Positions 18,828 through 28,870 of a stretch of 34,283 nucleotides of DNA are shown piece by piece (positions within the stretch are counted from its first letter, which is position 1; each line of letters starts with the position of its first letter). A model generated the notes under the pieces. The model was not told the DNA's origin. It did no database searches and saw only the letters and a list, made by a program, of their open reading frames with translations. The translations under genes were made by a program, and so were the position numbers. Source of the stretch: Dunaliella salina (lineage: Eukaryota > Chlorophyta > Chlorophyceae > Chlamydomonadales > Dunaliellaceae); contig MU069633.1 in assembly GCA_002284615.2 (NCBI GenBank), positions 246,555-280,837 of the forward strand, written 5' to 3'.

Positions 18828-20087
18828 TAATATAATCCTAGTATGTATGACCCTTGTGTATGACCATTGTGCGAATGGGAGTGATAAGAGATTGAAGCAG
18901 GGTGTTGCACCAGAGGTTTGGAAAATTGGATTTGTGTACATCTAGACAAAATGTCACAAAATGTGATGCAGCTGACAATCTATCCTGACAATGATTGACG
19001 TATTTATTTGTTGTATACAGTACGTTTGTACAAGTTAGTTATGTTGTACATTCCTCCGTCTGAGCGAGGCTTTGCATTTACTGTTGTCCTTACCAATGTT
19101 GTGCCAATAATGTTCTGTCCAATGGTGTATCATTTGAACTGTTGGTTCTTTCAATTTGTACATTGTTATTGTTCTTTCCAATAGTAAAACGTTGTTGTTG
19201 TTTCCAATGGTGTATATCCATCAATGTTGTCTAGCAGACCAATGATTAATTGTAGTCTCTACAAAGTCATCTCACTCATATTGTAATGAGTGTATGCTTT
19301 GCATGCATCAAGTTGTGATTTGATACATGTGATCTTTGTCCATACTCGTGCTTGTACAGACTTCCAATTTTTTTGGCAAAATTAATCATTTGTTCAATTC
19401 TTAATTTCATGCACACGAATTATCATTATTGCAAGTTGATATGAATATGCCAAATGAGTGTAAGAGAATACCTCCCAATGTAAGAGTGCATTTCTCATGA
19501 AAATGTTGTTGATTTTTAAACAGTTGAAAAAATATAATTCAATTATGTACATGTATTAATTATTTGACCAGAGTCAATACGATTCTTTACAAATTAAAAG
19601 TCCATAATACGGAAATACTAAAACAAAACAAGGAAAAATTAGTTTACACAGAAAAATCATCAAGCGAATGAAAAAACCCAACAATCAGAATGTAAGGATT
19701 AATGTACACATTGAGACGGAAATGAGGGAGAAATGATATATAATTAATTGTTTTTGCTCAAAATGTAGGATGTACACAAGCAAGATTTAAAACAACAAGT
19801 GAAGGTGGGGGGGAAAATGAAAGGGTCAAATGCATTGAGCAAAAACATCCTAGGACCATACTCTTTAATCAAGCAAGACATGATAAGATGTTGACAGTAA
19901 TACCTCTCCTACTTTAACATCCCCGAAGTATCAGTGCAGCAGTGCCATGTCGATACCACTGTCCATTCACACATTGGGTTTCCACTCTCTTGCTGCGATG
20001 GCGTTCTGCTGCTGCTAGATGAGCTTCACCATGAGTCTGAACTGCAAGTTTTACCCTTGCACATATCTTGATACCTGTACATCTTGC
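18828..20087. other. 3' flank of gene copy 2 and AT-rich intergenic DNA
   Basis: The first 300 bases show patchy similarity to the copy 1 flank. Between 19090 and 19240 a degenerate CCAATGGTGTAT/CCAATGTTGT motif recurs about six times. From 19270 to 19900 the DNA is AT-rich with no open frame of note. Frame 19914-20564 (minus) joins C4 to unrelated flank and is not a gene below 20088. Confidence 0.45.
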
Positions 20088-20560
20088 AAAAGAAAAGAAA
20101 AGTCTGCGCAAGTCAAAGGCCACGTGCATTAAGGGAAGGTCCTCTAACTGGAGAGCTAGAGGCCTCACCAGAAGGCCCTCAGAACCTAAACTAGACACAG
20201 CTAACCTAGGAGAGAGAGCCAGAAATACATCTAATGGGGATCTGGAGGGTTGCTCGCCATGCGTCTGGATGCCCGGACTCTCCTTCTCCCGTCCTCCGCC
20301 GCCGTGCGCCAGCAACCCCCTCCCAGAAGCCCCCTGAAAGTGAAGTATGTATCTAGTATTAATCAAAGTGCTTAATCTTTGAATGTTATGGTCCTTAAGC
20401 TTGGATGCTAGCAATTTGGCTTTTTGTCTAGTAAGGCAAAGATCCATAAGAGGTGAGATTGTGAAACCATTGTAAATGGGGCCAGCCACACCAATTAAGA
20501 CAACGTGCAAAGTCACTTTGTAATTCCTGTTTGGATTTCTTGACCTGCGGGTTTTAAAAG
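20088..20560 (-). mobile_element. RLE-LINE C4, 5'-truncated
   Basis: The 3' tail at 20088 reads AAAAGAAAAGAAAAGTC on the plus strand. The coding part includes VTLHVVLIGVAGPIYNGFTI, LCLTRQKAKLLASKLKDHNIQRLST and GASGRG. The end SNPPDPH with a stop near 20233 is in another frame after a small deletion. Only the last third of the endonuclease domain is present. Confidence 0.65.
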
Positions 20561-20706
20561 GCAACCAGGATGAAACATGATTGTTTAGTCAGGGAAAACA
20601 ATGATTCATATAAGTAAAAAATTCATGAAAATTTCAAAGTAACTTTGGGTCAAGGATGCAAGGTTTTTAAACAAAATGACTGATTGTAAACTTGTTCACA
20701 GTAGAG

Positions 20707-20715
20707 CAAAAATGG
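20707..20715. repeat. 9-base target duplication of MITE F2, left
   Basis: CAAAAATGG is repeated exactly at 21366-21374 on the other side of the element. Confidence 0.75.
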
Positions 20716-21365
20716 CAGAGGGGGGGACCTGGCCAATTTGCCAGACATGCTCTTTTCTACATTCTTTTCTCAAATCTGACCATGCCAACCATTATTATTT
20801 ATAATGATATTTCACAAAAAAATGACAAAAATCGCAGGACCCCATCACTCTCCAGGCCTCAGATCACCCAAAAATGGCCCACAGCTCCACCCTGGACCAT
20901 TTTTCACTCCCAAAATTTTGTATTTATAACATCTATATCCATTGCTAACATCCTGCATATTCATAAATAGGAAATAAGAAAGTAAAAAAATGGCGTTTTT
21001 GGCACCCCCTGTGCTCGATTTTCTCTAAGGGAAATGGCTAAAATTCTGTATCTCACCAACCACTGGGTCTTTTCACTCCATTTCTTTTGCAATGATATTA
21101 CTTAATTACAGGGACTCCAAAACACCTAAATTTACCCAATTTGGCGCAGTGGGTAGTCAGAACTGGGGATTTGGTGGTGAAAACTAGGTTTCACGCCACG
21201 GCTGATTAGGCACGGTGTCCCCGACTGGTAATATTGAAACCCTAGTACTACAGGCAAAAAACAGGCTTTACAGTGAACCCAGGCATCAACACTACCAGTT
21301 GGGGACAACATACGCAAGGAGCATGCAAAAAATGCGTGATTTTGGGCCTTAGCTTCCCCCCTCTG
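20716..21365 (-). mobile_element. Mutator-like MITE, copy F2
   Basis: This 650-base element begins CAGAGGGGGG and ends CCCCCCTCTG, so its termini are inverted repeats. It is flanked by 9-base duplications. It is an inverted homologue of F1 (26639-27277), with landmarks AAATCTGACCATGCC (20775) and CCCACAGCTCCACCCTGG (20878). There is no open frame of note and no transposase. A 9-base duplication is characteristic of the Mutator superfamily, hence a non-autonomous MULE. Confidence 0.7.
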
Positions 21366-21374
21366 CAAAAATGG

Positions 21375-21589
21375 ATGTGAAAGGTGGAACGTTCCTGAAG
21401 CTAATCTATCAGATTTGGTACAGGAGCATACTGAATATTGTCATGTTGGTGAAGTAAGAAGGCATATAAGTAAAGGTGCACCTCTCACATGAGAGAGGGA
21501 GGGAGGACAGAACAAAAGAAGAGCAACTAATGTGTGTGCTGAAAAAAATGAGATGATGTTGTCACCCCAAGAATTTGCTCCGCTTCCAG
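21375..21589. other. Target flank of MITE F2, nothing recognised
   Basis: This AG-rich stretch has no coding sense. It links the MITE target site to the A3 fragment. Confidence 0.3.
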
Positions 21590-21769
21590 CGTTTAAGAGG
21601 GTTTACTCCTCCCACACCTAGCAGGATAGTATGGAGGGTGACTTGAGCTGATGCCCCAGAAAGATGACGACAAAGTTCGTGGTGCTGCAGCTTGGAGGCC
21701 TCAAGCTGGCTGTTGGGCCGGGTGTCCTCACAGTATTTGACTTCAACAAGGTGGATGTGCCTCTGGTCT
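21590..21769 (-). mobile_element. RLE-LINE A3, internal fragment
   Basis: The minus strand encodes RHIHLVEVKYCEDTRPNSQL, the ExK block, then ASAQVTLHTILLGVGG, nearly identical to A1. It lacks the C-terminus and tail and is bordered by G repeat copy 1. Confidence 0.65.
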
Positions 21770-22068
21770 GGTCTCAAAGAGGGTGCCAATCGACAGTTCT
21801 CAAGCTGAGGAATCTGATGATGTGTGTATATCCCGTAGAAGTGGCTCAGAAAAAAAATTCTGGAAGGGGGTCCCGAAAAGTCGAAACCCACCACCCCCGA
21901 CCCTCTCTGATTGGACCATATAAAAAAAATGTTTACGCTTGCCCAAAGGCCAAGACCATATATATGCCAATCTATAGCTCCCAATTTCAGGGATCCGAAT
22001 ATATAATTTTCATTTGGATTGACGCATGAGTTCCGAAAGTTATGCTTCCTACACCCTCCTGATCATGA
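21770..22068 (+). repeat. Unclassified repeat G, copy 1
   Basis: It is a direct homologue of 33696-33957. Shared blocks are AGAGGGTGCCAAT at the start, GGGGGTCCCGAAAAGTCGAAA (one base different in copy 2), CGACCCTCTC, ATCCGAATATA and CCTACACCCTCCTGA at the end. The ends GAGGGTG and CACCCTC are inverted repeats, which suggests a short DNA element, but no target duplication was found. Confidence 0.6.
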
Positions 22069-22123
22069 GAAAAAATATGTTATTGTCCTGCGAAAAAGGT
22101 AGACACATCTTTGAGCCCCACAA

Positions 22124-22640
22124 GGTTTACAAGGTTTACAATAGGACATGAAGCTTTCAGCCATTCAGTCTGGCTGCTCAGCTTATGAAATAAGGAGTTC
22201 GCAGCATACTGAAGAAGGACATGAAAGGCACTGCCATCACACACAAGTTGACTCCAGATAGCAGGTGAAAGAAAAATGACAGCACCAACTCTAAGAGCAC
22301 AATGGAATTCCAAGAGATAAAAAGTGAGGACTGTCCAAAGGCAGCATGCAACTGAGAATACAGAGGTGCATGAAACAGTACAGGGGTGAACATGTGAACT
22401 GAGGTGTCTCATAGGAATACCCTCCGATTGAAGAAAACTGAAGACTGCATTCAAGCAAGGACGGCACAGGTCCCAGCCATGAGAGTTCTGAAAACTTTCC
22501 TGGAAAAAACCCGAGTGACACTCCCATCCCAGCTACTTGTGCACAGTCTGTGCCTGTTCACTCACCAGCCCACCTCAAGCCCGCAGGCACATCATGAAGC
22601 ACCCCCAAATTTGGCCTAAGTTGCCAAAAGAGGTTCCACC
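22124..22640 (-). mobile_element. E-type LINE 3' end (E4), decayed
   Basis: On the minus strand the 3' end reads CAGCCAGACTGAATGGCTG followed by TTGTAAACCTTGTAAACC, the E-family hairpin and terminal repeat (22124-22180). The next 450 bases are unrecognised except for weak similarity to the half-LINE at 3480-3700. The 124-residue minus frame is not a credible gene. Confidence 0.5.
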
Positions 22641-22845
22641 ACACGGAACACCAACAGACTGAAGAAGACAGTCTGCCTGAGGGCAAAAAAAAGACCAAGC
22701 TCCAGCCATGAGAGTCTTCAGGGCTTTGTCAGAAAAACCTTGCTTCAACCTCCCATCCCAACCGCTCTTGTGCCACCTGCTTGCACACTTTTCCAGCCCA
22801 CTTCAAATCCGTAGGCACACCATAAAGCACCCTCAGCATGGCCTA
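22474..22845 (+). repeat. Diverged tandem repeat, period about 232
   Basis: The segment CCAGCCATGAGAGTTCTGAA (22474) is followed by a block ending ATGAAGCACCC (about 22604). It is repeated at 22704-22835 with about 75 percent identity. It may be a tandem duplication in an old LINE 5' region. Confidence 0.5.
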
Positions 22846-23702
22846 TCCCTACCCCTGCGGTATTAAACGAGTTCTCAGTCGCATGCTCGTAGTACGGCTT
22901 ACACACGCAACTGGTCGCTTATCTCAGCGCTTTTTCCTCTTGAAAGACGCTATCGGGGGGGGGGCAGCGGGCCTTCATGAACCATCCAGGATGCCAGCAG
23001 CGTTGTACATTGTCATTGTCCTTGCTCATCTTTGTTCACTGGCGAGCCCTGGAGGGTATGTAGGATGTGTAGCTTGCTATACCACTCCTTCTGCTGGTTC
23101 CATTCTTACGTGGATAAAACAGCAAGCCCCACACACATCTTAAGAAAGGGTGGGGTTAGATATGGTATTGAGCCAGTGTTGGGGCGTCTGGAATTTGGAT
23201 GTTTCCGGCAGGAAATTTGGCAAGCACTTTTCTGAGGTCTGGGTGATAGTTAAGTGAGTTCATTCGAGTGTGAAAGCAAAAACCTTTCCTGGAGGCATGA
23301 AGGCGGCAACTGGTTAGATAGTTTGAGGAGAAGAGTGCACGTGCAGGAGCCTGAACACAGTTTTACCACGAGGATCATGGAAGAAGGATTAGCGATTGTG
23401 GCATACGGAGAGGAAATCAATTCATGCCCCTAAGACATGGTCATGGCTATTTGCGCTGAAACAAGTGTGGTAGGTACAGGCAAATCCATGAGGATTGTTG
23501 AACCTCTCTTTCAAGGCCATGCATCATTTCTGAGGGGCTAACTGGATGTGGGAAGGTGTGACCAGTGCACTTTTTGTAGGCATTCTTGCCTTGCCACACA
23601 CAGGGCGCAGAGATTTTGTCTCTGTTGGACCTTCAGAAATGAGAGAAGGCCCATAATTCCGTTGCTGTACCTTGGACGTGTGCCTGGATGGTGGAGAGCC
23701 TT
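22846..23702. other. Unassigned region
   Basis: Open frames of up to 101 residues occur, for example 22838-23143 (plus), but none carries a recognisable domain or splice-consistent structure. I find no repeat partner within the window. It includes a G-run at 22956-22966. Confidence 0.35.
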
Positions 23703-23712
23703 TCCAACAGAA
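23703..23712. repeat. 10-base target duplication of the SINE, left
   Basis: TCCAACAGAA is repeated exactly at 23865-23874. Confidence 0.75.
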
Positions 23713-23864
23713 GGAAAAGCTATGCAAGATGCTTTGGACACACCCCAAGCATCAAGGGAAGGAACATTCTAGGTGCCAACGCGGTAATGAACCCCCAAAA
23801 ATTCGAACCCACGACCTCATTCCAAAGGGATGGTGATCCAACTGGACCAAACCAGGTTCCCGCC
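23713..23864 (-). mobile_element. tRNA-derived SINE with RLE-LINE-like tail
   Basis: This 152-base element lies between exact 10-base duplications. Read on the minus strand, it starts GGCGGGAACC. It has an A-box-like TGGTCCAGTTGG (23849-23838) and a B box GGGTTCGAATT (23810-23800) about 27 bases further on, the layout of an internal Pol III promoter derived from a tRNA. The 3' part, CTTCCCTTGATGC, then a long hairpin (23753-23728) and GCATAGCTTTTCC, has the same order as the 3' UTRs of the RLE LINEs. It is too diverged at the acceptor stem to be a working tRNA gene. Confidence 0.75.
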
Positions 23865-24008
23865 TCCAACAGAACTGTTTCAGAGCCTGTGGTCGCCTTC
23901 TCAACTCCCTCCTCCTTTGCAGCACCCCTCTTCAACAAGAATCTGCTCATGCTGATATTTTTCCAGCTTCAGGAGTTTCACTCGCTCGACTTCACATCAA
24001 TTGTTAGA

Positions 24009-24098
24009 AAGAAAGCAAGTCTACGCTGGGCATAGCCAGCGTGCACTGAGGGAAGACCCAACAGTCAGCGCTAAAACTGAGAGTGAGTGCCACCAGAC
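24009..24098 (-). mobile_element. B-type RLE-LINE 3' tail (B4)
   Basis: The minus strand shows ACGCTGG CTATGC CCAGCGT, a perfect hairpin, before AGACTTGC. The block ACCCAACAGTCAGCGCT (24058) matches B3. It sits directly at the 5' edge of LINE E1. Confidence 0.6.
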
Positions 24099-25056
24099 AA
24101 AGAGATTAAGCACAGGGATGCTCTATGGATTCATCTTCAAAGCGTTTGCATGCCATCTTGCCTCCTGAATATTTTGAGAAACATGTACGACAATGATGAA
24201 TACGTGTTGGTGGATGGATATAAGAGAGCTCATGTTCATCCTAAACTAGGGGTTAAGCAAGGCTGTCCATGGTCTCTTCTGCTATTTTCCTTATTTGTTA
24301 ATGATGTTGACTGCCTGGCAGAGAATGTTAACGGTGCAGTTACTGGTGCTGGGGATTTTCATGTAACTCATATGTTGTATGCGGACGACCTTTGCCTCAC
24401 TGCCAATCATCCCACTGAGCTTCAGTGCATGTTCGATGGGTTACATGGGTATGCGCAGAGGAAAGGTTCAATTATCAACGTGTCAAAGTCTGAGGTTGTG
24501 TCCTTTAATTCAAAAGGAAATAATGTTCCAGTTTTTAACCTAGGTGGCGAACAGCTTGTGCGTGCTGAGTCATTCAAGTATTTGGGTATGCTCTTTACGA
24601 AACAATTTAACCCCCTTGCCTCTTCTGAGCATATGTGGGCACCTTTCTTGGCTGGATGTTGCCGTATTAGGCACGATGCAGATGAGTACAAGCTGGCAGA
24701 TAGGCCTCATACCATGCTTTGGCTGACTAACACATATGCTCTCCCTGCTAGTATGTACGCTAGTCAAATTTGGGGTACCAGGTTTATGAGACCAGGAGAT
24801 GAGATGACCTGCCCGTTGCAGACTGAGCACCTGTGTTTACTAAAGGGAATTCTTGGAGTGAAAAAGACTACACCAAATTGGTCTGTGCTGCGTGAATGTG
24901 GGTTTGAACCTTTACAATTCTATTGTTTTCGAGCTGCAGTCAGATTCTATAATGCCTCCCTTGCTTGCAGCAGCACTGCGCTGCATAGGGTGGTGGAGCG
25001 GATATTGACATGAGTAGTAACTCTAAAAAGTGCTGGGCGTCAGTTCATTTCTGCTT
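24099..25056 (+). pseudogene. LINE E1 reverse transcriptase, palm and thumb
   Basis: The open frame reaching 25013 encodes about 300 residues of a non-LTR reverse transcriptase. It begins in the region after catalytic motif A (HRDALWIHLQSVCMPS). It has GVKQGCPWSLLLFSLFVNDV (24249-24308), the catalytic YADD (24378-24389) and KYLGMLF in the thumb. A conserved LLKGILGVKKTTPNWSVLREC block follows. The fingers and motif A are missing at the B4 junction. Comparison with E2 shows the frame continued past 25013 toward a C-terminal domain, now separated by A2. Enough of the palm survives for clade placement. Confidence 0.8.
25044..25056. repeat. 13-base target duplication of A2, left
   Basis: TTCATTTCTGCTT is repeated exactly at 26234-26246. 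Homology to the A family starts at the next base (CAAAATACAGACTTGG). Confidence 0.85.
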
Positions 25057-26233
25057 CAAAATACAGACTTGGAAAGGCCAACACAGGATACTACTCCTTC
25101 TTTCAAAGTCTGCTCCCACACACCCACAAAAATAGCAGCAATGCCTTCTGGACCATGTCAACACTCTCTTTCAAAATGAGGCAAAACATCTGTAAACACC
25201 GCACAGGTACCCTCTTCAATCAAAAACACGCGGTGCGCTTAAAAATTTCCACCAGCCCACATTGCCCCCTCTGTGGGGAACTTGACAGTGCCCTCCACAT
25301 CTTATCAGGATGCAAAAATTCTACCATGTCTGGTATGGTAACTGAGCGACACAATATTGTCAGCAGAATCCTCCTAAAAGCCATCAGCAAAGGCCCTCTT
25401 GGTGCAGGTATTGCCTTCATGGACATTGGCAGAGCAGACCGTCTTGCCTTGCAAGACCTACAGATCCCAGAACATGCTACTAATAGGACCCTTCCCAAGT
25501 ATATATTTCCGCGCCGCTTCCCTGATAAGGATAGGCTCACTTCCAGCCGGCCTGATGCGCATAGAGCATGCTCTATTAGTTGTTTCTCTGAAAAGGGCGC
25601 CGAGGTCAAATACTCGCTATGAATTGAGAAGTACAGGGGGGCGCGGGGGGAACAGGGAGGACTCAGCGCCAGCCACAGGCACTCCACCCACACTCAAGAC
25701 TCGTGACCCCAGTCAGCTCCACCCAGATCAGCGACACATCTACCTTGTAGAAGTCAAATACTGTGCGGACACCCGGCCTTACAACCAGCTTGAGGCCTCC
25801 AAGCACCAGCACCGCGACCTTTGCTGTCATCTCTCTAGAGCTTCAGCTCAAGTCACCCTCCATACTATTATGCTAGGTGTGGGAGGAGTCATCTACACCC
25901 CGCACACATTGGAGTCTCTTAAGGAGCTTAGTCTTGTTACTTTCAAGGCCACCAAGCTTGTCCGGGAGCTTCATGCTCATTCTGTCCTGTATGCTTACAA
26001 ACTTGCCAGCACCAGACGTGCTCTAGAGAAAACCTTCTTCAACTCTCAACAAGGTCAGGCACGGGATACTGCTAGTAACCCACCTGATCCCCATTGACTT
26101 CTTTCTTCCACTTTCTCTTGGTGAAGGGGATACACGGTGCCTTGGCCCTAGGTATCCCCTTTTCCTTACTAAGGAATTAGTAATTGATGCGGGGAGTGTT
26201 TTCACTGCCTGCATAGTTTTTCTTTTTTTTTCT
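25057..26233 (+). mobile_element. RLE-LINE A2, inserted in LINE E1
   Basis: This 1177-base 5'-truncated copy is bracketed by exact 13-base duplications. It carries TGYYSFFQSLLPHTHK, the CCHC knuckle (25264-25314), TERHNIVSRILLKAIS, and the PD motif SSRPDA (about 25540-25557). A frameshift follows at a 16-base palindrome (25561-25576). Then come HIYLVEVKYCADTRP (ExK), VTLHTIMLGVGGVIYTPHTL and a C-terminus ASNPPDPH with its stop at 26095-26097. The A-type 3' UTR has a hairpin (26189-26212) and a T-rich tail. One frameshift is the main lesion in the part present, so A2 is the best-preserved RLE module in the window. Confidence 0.85.
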
Positions 26234-26246
26234 TTCATTTCTGCTT
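26234..26246. repeat. 13-base target duplication of A2, right
   Basis: It is an exact repeat of 25044-25056. Sequence after it resumes LINE E1. Confidence 0.85.
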
Positions 26247-26638
26247 TTCAGAGATTGGACAGGTGCAACTACTTCACACATTGCGTGTACTCGGGCCAGC
26301 CCATTAGATAAATGATTTTGTGGTTGATTTACGGAAAAGGCATAGAAGTGTGTGGCCAACTGAGGACCAGGCTGAACATGGCGCTTATCTAAACAAGTTA
26401 GCCAAGTACCATAACTGGGTAGCGCTTCCCTTCCGGCATCATTCTGCTTCCGGTAAACCTCTCCATACTCTTAGGTATCTGCATTTGGATTTGGGTAGGC
26501 ATATGCAGAGAAACATTGCTTGCTTCCAATTGCACGCCCACAAACTTTGAGTTGAAACTTCCCATTGGCATGGACATGCACCTCAATATGATTTATGTGT
26601 TTTAGAACAATGGCAGGATGAAAAGCACGTCATCTTTC
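26247..26638 (+). pseudogene. LINE E1 C-terminal domain, middle part
   Basis: The plus strand encodes RHRSVWPTEDQAEHGAY, then HLDLGRHMQRNIACFQLHAH, and a decayed CCHC (CVLEQWQDEKHVIF). These align with E2 at 31380-31690. The segment lies between RLE-LINE A2 and MITE F1, both inserted into E1. The region before 26290 aligns with E2 once the A2 insertion is left out. Confidence 0.7.
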
Positions 26639-27277
26639 CAGAGGAGGGCGACGAGGGCACCAAACAGGGGTCCTTTTGAAATGTACCTTTGGCATGGTGG
26701 CCGTACTTTGCAGTTTTTGTGCTTAGCATGAAATGGTCTTCTATAGCTCCTGAGTTTGAAAACTGCAACTCACGGCCACTTCTGCTATTTGCCCAAACGT
26801 GAACCCTATTTTTCGAGCAAGCACCCACCATATCTGACCAATCACTGTACCAAATTGGGTGATTTTTAATGATTTGGTGTACTTGAACAAAAAAATATCA
26901 TTGCAAAAAAATGGAGTGGAAAGACCAGTGGTTGGTCAGGTTCTGGATTTCAGCCGTTTCTCTTGAAGAAAATCCAGCACTAGGGGTGCCAAAAAGGTCA
27001 ATTTTTGACCTCCTTCATTCCCCGTTTTGAACATGCAGGATGTTAGCATATCATATAAGGGTTATTTAGAAATTATTTTGGTGGTGAAAAATGGTCCCAG
27101 GGTGGAGCTGTGGGCCACTTTAGGGTGATCTGAGGCCAGGAGAGTGATCTGGGGTCAGCCAATTCTCATCATTTTTTGGTGAAAGTGTTTTTATTTATAA
27201 TGGCTGGCCTGGTCAGATTTGGAAAATACAGGCGGGAAAGAACATTTTCAGGAATTTGGGCCCGTCGCCCACCTCTG
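26639..27277 (+). mobile_element. Mutator-like MITE, copy F1, inserted in LINE E1
   Basis: This 639-base element starts CAGAGGAGGGCGACGAGGGC and ends CCCGTCGCCCACCTCTG, so the terminal inverted repeats extend about 17 bases with few mismatches. The 9-base duplication TCATCTTTC lies at 26630-26638 and 27278-27286. It is homologous, in opposite orientation, to F2 (20716-21365). No transposase is encoded. Confidence 0.8.
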
Positions 27278-27550
27278 TCATCTTTCTCTGCCCTTGCAAC
27301 TTCCTATGTTGCCTTAGAAGAAAGTGTTCACATCTTTTTTACTGCCTTTCCTGCTCACAGTGTAGTGTCAGATGATACAGGATCTTTCTTTTTTCTGATG
27401 CTTGCTCTCTGGATGTAGCTCGATTATTCCAAAACCAAGATACTCAGACTTATCGCTTCATCTCTGAGCTTATGGATTTCTTTCAGCACACCGAGCAGCC
27501 AAACTACCTGGCTGAAGGTTATGTTCCCTTGTAAACCTTGTAAACCTTAA
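27278..27550 (+). pseudogene. LINE E1 C-terminal end and 3' terminus
   Basis: After the MITE the frame continues CCLRRKCSHLFYCLS, FISELMDFFQHTEQPNYLAEG and PL, aligning with E2. The stop codon TAA (27532-27534) is inside the terminal repeat TTGTAAACC TTGTAAACC TT, so coding sequence runs to the very end of the element. A CAGCCA...TGGCTG hairpin lies at 27497-27515. Confidence 0.75.
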
Positions 27551-27566
27551 GAAGCACAGGAGCATA

Positions 27567-27872
27567 CTCCAGCAAATTGGCCTCCACCTAGGACACCTTG
27601 ACACCACTCTTAAGGGGCCCTGTCCAGCAAACTCAAGACTTACCCCTTCGCCTCGAAGAAAGCTACCCAACAACTCAGTAAGGGCCCCCCTTTTGCACAG
27701 GGGACAGCCGTGGCCAGGGTGAGCATGCAATTATGCAGACCCGAACTGAGATCACTCCACCTCTGAGCACCTTTTCCACCGCGCCAACTTCTGGGACCAC
27801 TCCTGCACCAGCTTCTCTCCTGCCAGTGGTAGCTCAAACATGGGCAGGGGCGCCACTCCCCAGGCCGAAGCC
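27567..27872 (+). repeat. Unclassified repeat J, copy 2
   Basis: It is the inverted homologue of 15199-15527. It directly follows the E1 terminus. The conceptual frame IGLHLGHLDTTLKGPCPANS continues for about 50 residues, but no family is recognised. Confidence 0.55.
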
Positions 27873-27967
27873 TGCTGCCCTAACAGTTGTTCACTATGAA
27901 TAGCTTGCATCATGCGCATGGCTTACATCAGAAAATTTATTGAGCCTATGGCTCTAGTCAGCTTGTA

Positions 27968-28232
27968 AAGAAAGAAAAGAAAAGAAAAGTCTACGCAAGC
28001 CAAAGGCTGCATGCATTAAGGGAAGAACCCCTAACAAAAGTTAGAGGCCTCACCAGGAGGCCCTCCACCTGAACTAGACAAAACTAGCCTAGGAGAGAGC
28101 AAGAGACACAACTAATGGGGATCCGGAGGATTGCTAGCCATGCCCCTGAGCGCTCGGACTCTCCTTCTTCCATCCTCAGCTGCCGCCACGCGCCCAGCAA
28201 ACCCCCTCCCAGATGCCCTCTGAAAGCAAAGT
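27968..28232 (-). mobile_element. RLE-LINE C5, short 3' fragment
   Basis: The 3' end shows AAAGAAAGAAAAGAAAAG (plus strand), GTCTACGCAAGCCAAAGGCTGC (hairpin) and CATTAAGGGAAG. Upstream on the minus strand is ASNPPDPH with its stop at about 28112. The copy is 5'-truncated near 28232, where D2 begins. Confidence 0.65.
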
Positions 28233-28234
28233 CA

Positions 28235-28870
28235 GCTTTTACTGGATATCATGTTTCGTCACCTGGTATACTAGATAAAGGATTCCTCCTTCTCGAAATC
28301 TCAAATTCTAAAAAATTCACCGATCATGACTGGTGTGCTCTCCCAGCCAAGTTGCGGATGTTACATTTTCCCCTGAATTCTGCCCCAAATACCTGTATCC
28401 GGACTTACCTAAACACGCTGCAAGCAGCATGCCCCAACATCATTTTCGTGACCATTCACTCAGAGTTGAGCAGCCTGCATGGAATGACAGTGTTCCTCCT
28501 ACTTGCGATCTATATGATGCCCAAGTCAATGTGCAAAATGAGTAGCACCTCAGAAGCAAATGCAATCACCTCTGTTCTAATTGGCTTACATCTCTGCATT
28601 TGGCAACAACTTCATGCCATGCAGTGCTCGTTCTGTTCAACATGACCACGAGCTTGTTTCCCCGTGTCATTCTAAAACAAGAGTATTATAAGTATTCCCA
28701 TAGCCAGGTTCTAGAGCCAGGCGCTTTCTATAAACCCTCCAGATCCCCACTAGCCTGCCCTATCTCATCACCTTGTCGTGGAGGGGACTCATGGCTCTTT
28801 ATGAGCTAATGTGTCTCCTCTTGATTATTGTAGAGAGAGTTTCTCCACCAACGTTCTTTTTCTTTTCTTC
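28235..28870 (+). mobile_element. RLE-LINE D2, decayed 3' part
   Basis: Pieces such as SEANAITSVLIGL (about 28550), WQQLHAMQCSFCST (about 28605) and the GTTCTAGAGCCAGGCGC stretch align with D4. The D-type 3' UTR (28785-28870) ends in pyrimidines. The 176-residue open frame crosses several shifts and is not a gene. D2 and D4 point toward each other. Confidence 0.55.

Noticed and set aside
19090..19240. Minisatellite with CCAATGGTGTAT units
   Set aside because: The units are too degenerate and irregular in spacing to call an array.
22080..22454. 124-residue minus frame with hydrophobic stretches
   Set aside because: It includes the E-family terminal repeat and hairpin out of frame, with no splice sites or homologue visible.
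23790..23864. tRNA gene on the minus strand
   Set aside because: A and B boxes are present, but no proper acceptor stem or clean cloverleaf can be drawn. The exact flanking duplications and LINE-like tail make it a SINE.
24087..26097. A single element joining YADD RT directly to the RLE module
   Set aside because: The 13-base duplications and E-type sequence resuming at 26247 show that the RLE part is a separate insertion.
28115..28645. 176-residue plus-strand frame as a gene
   Set aside because: It starts in an antisense C5 fragment and crosses into D2 coding remnants in changing frames.
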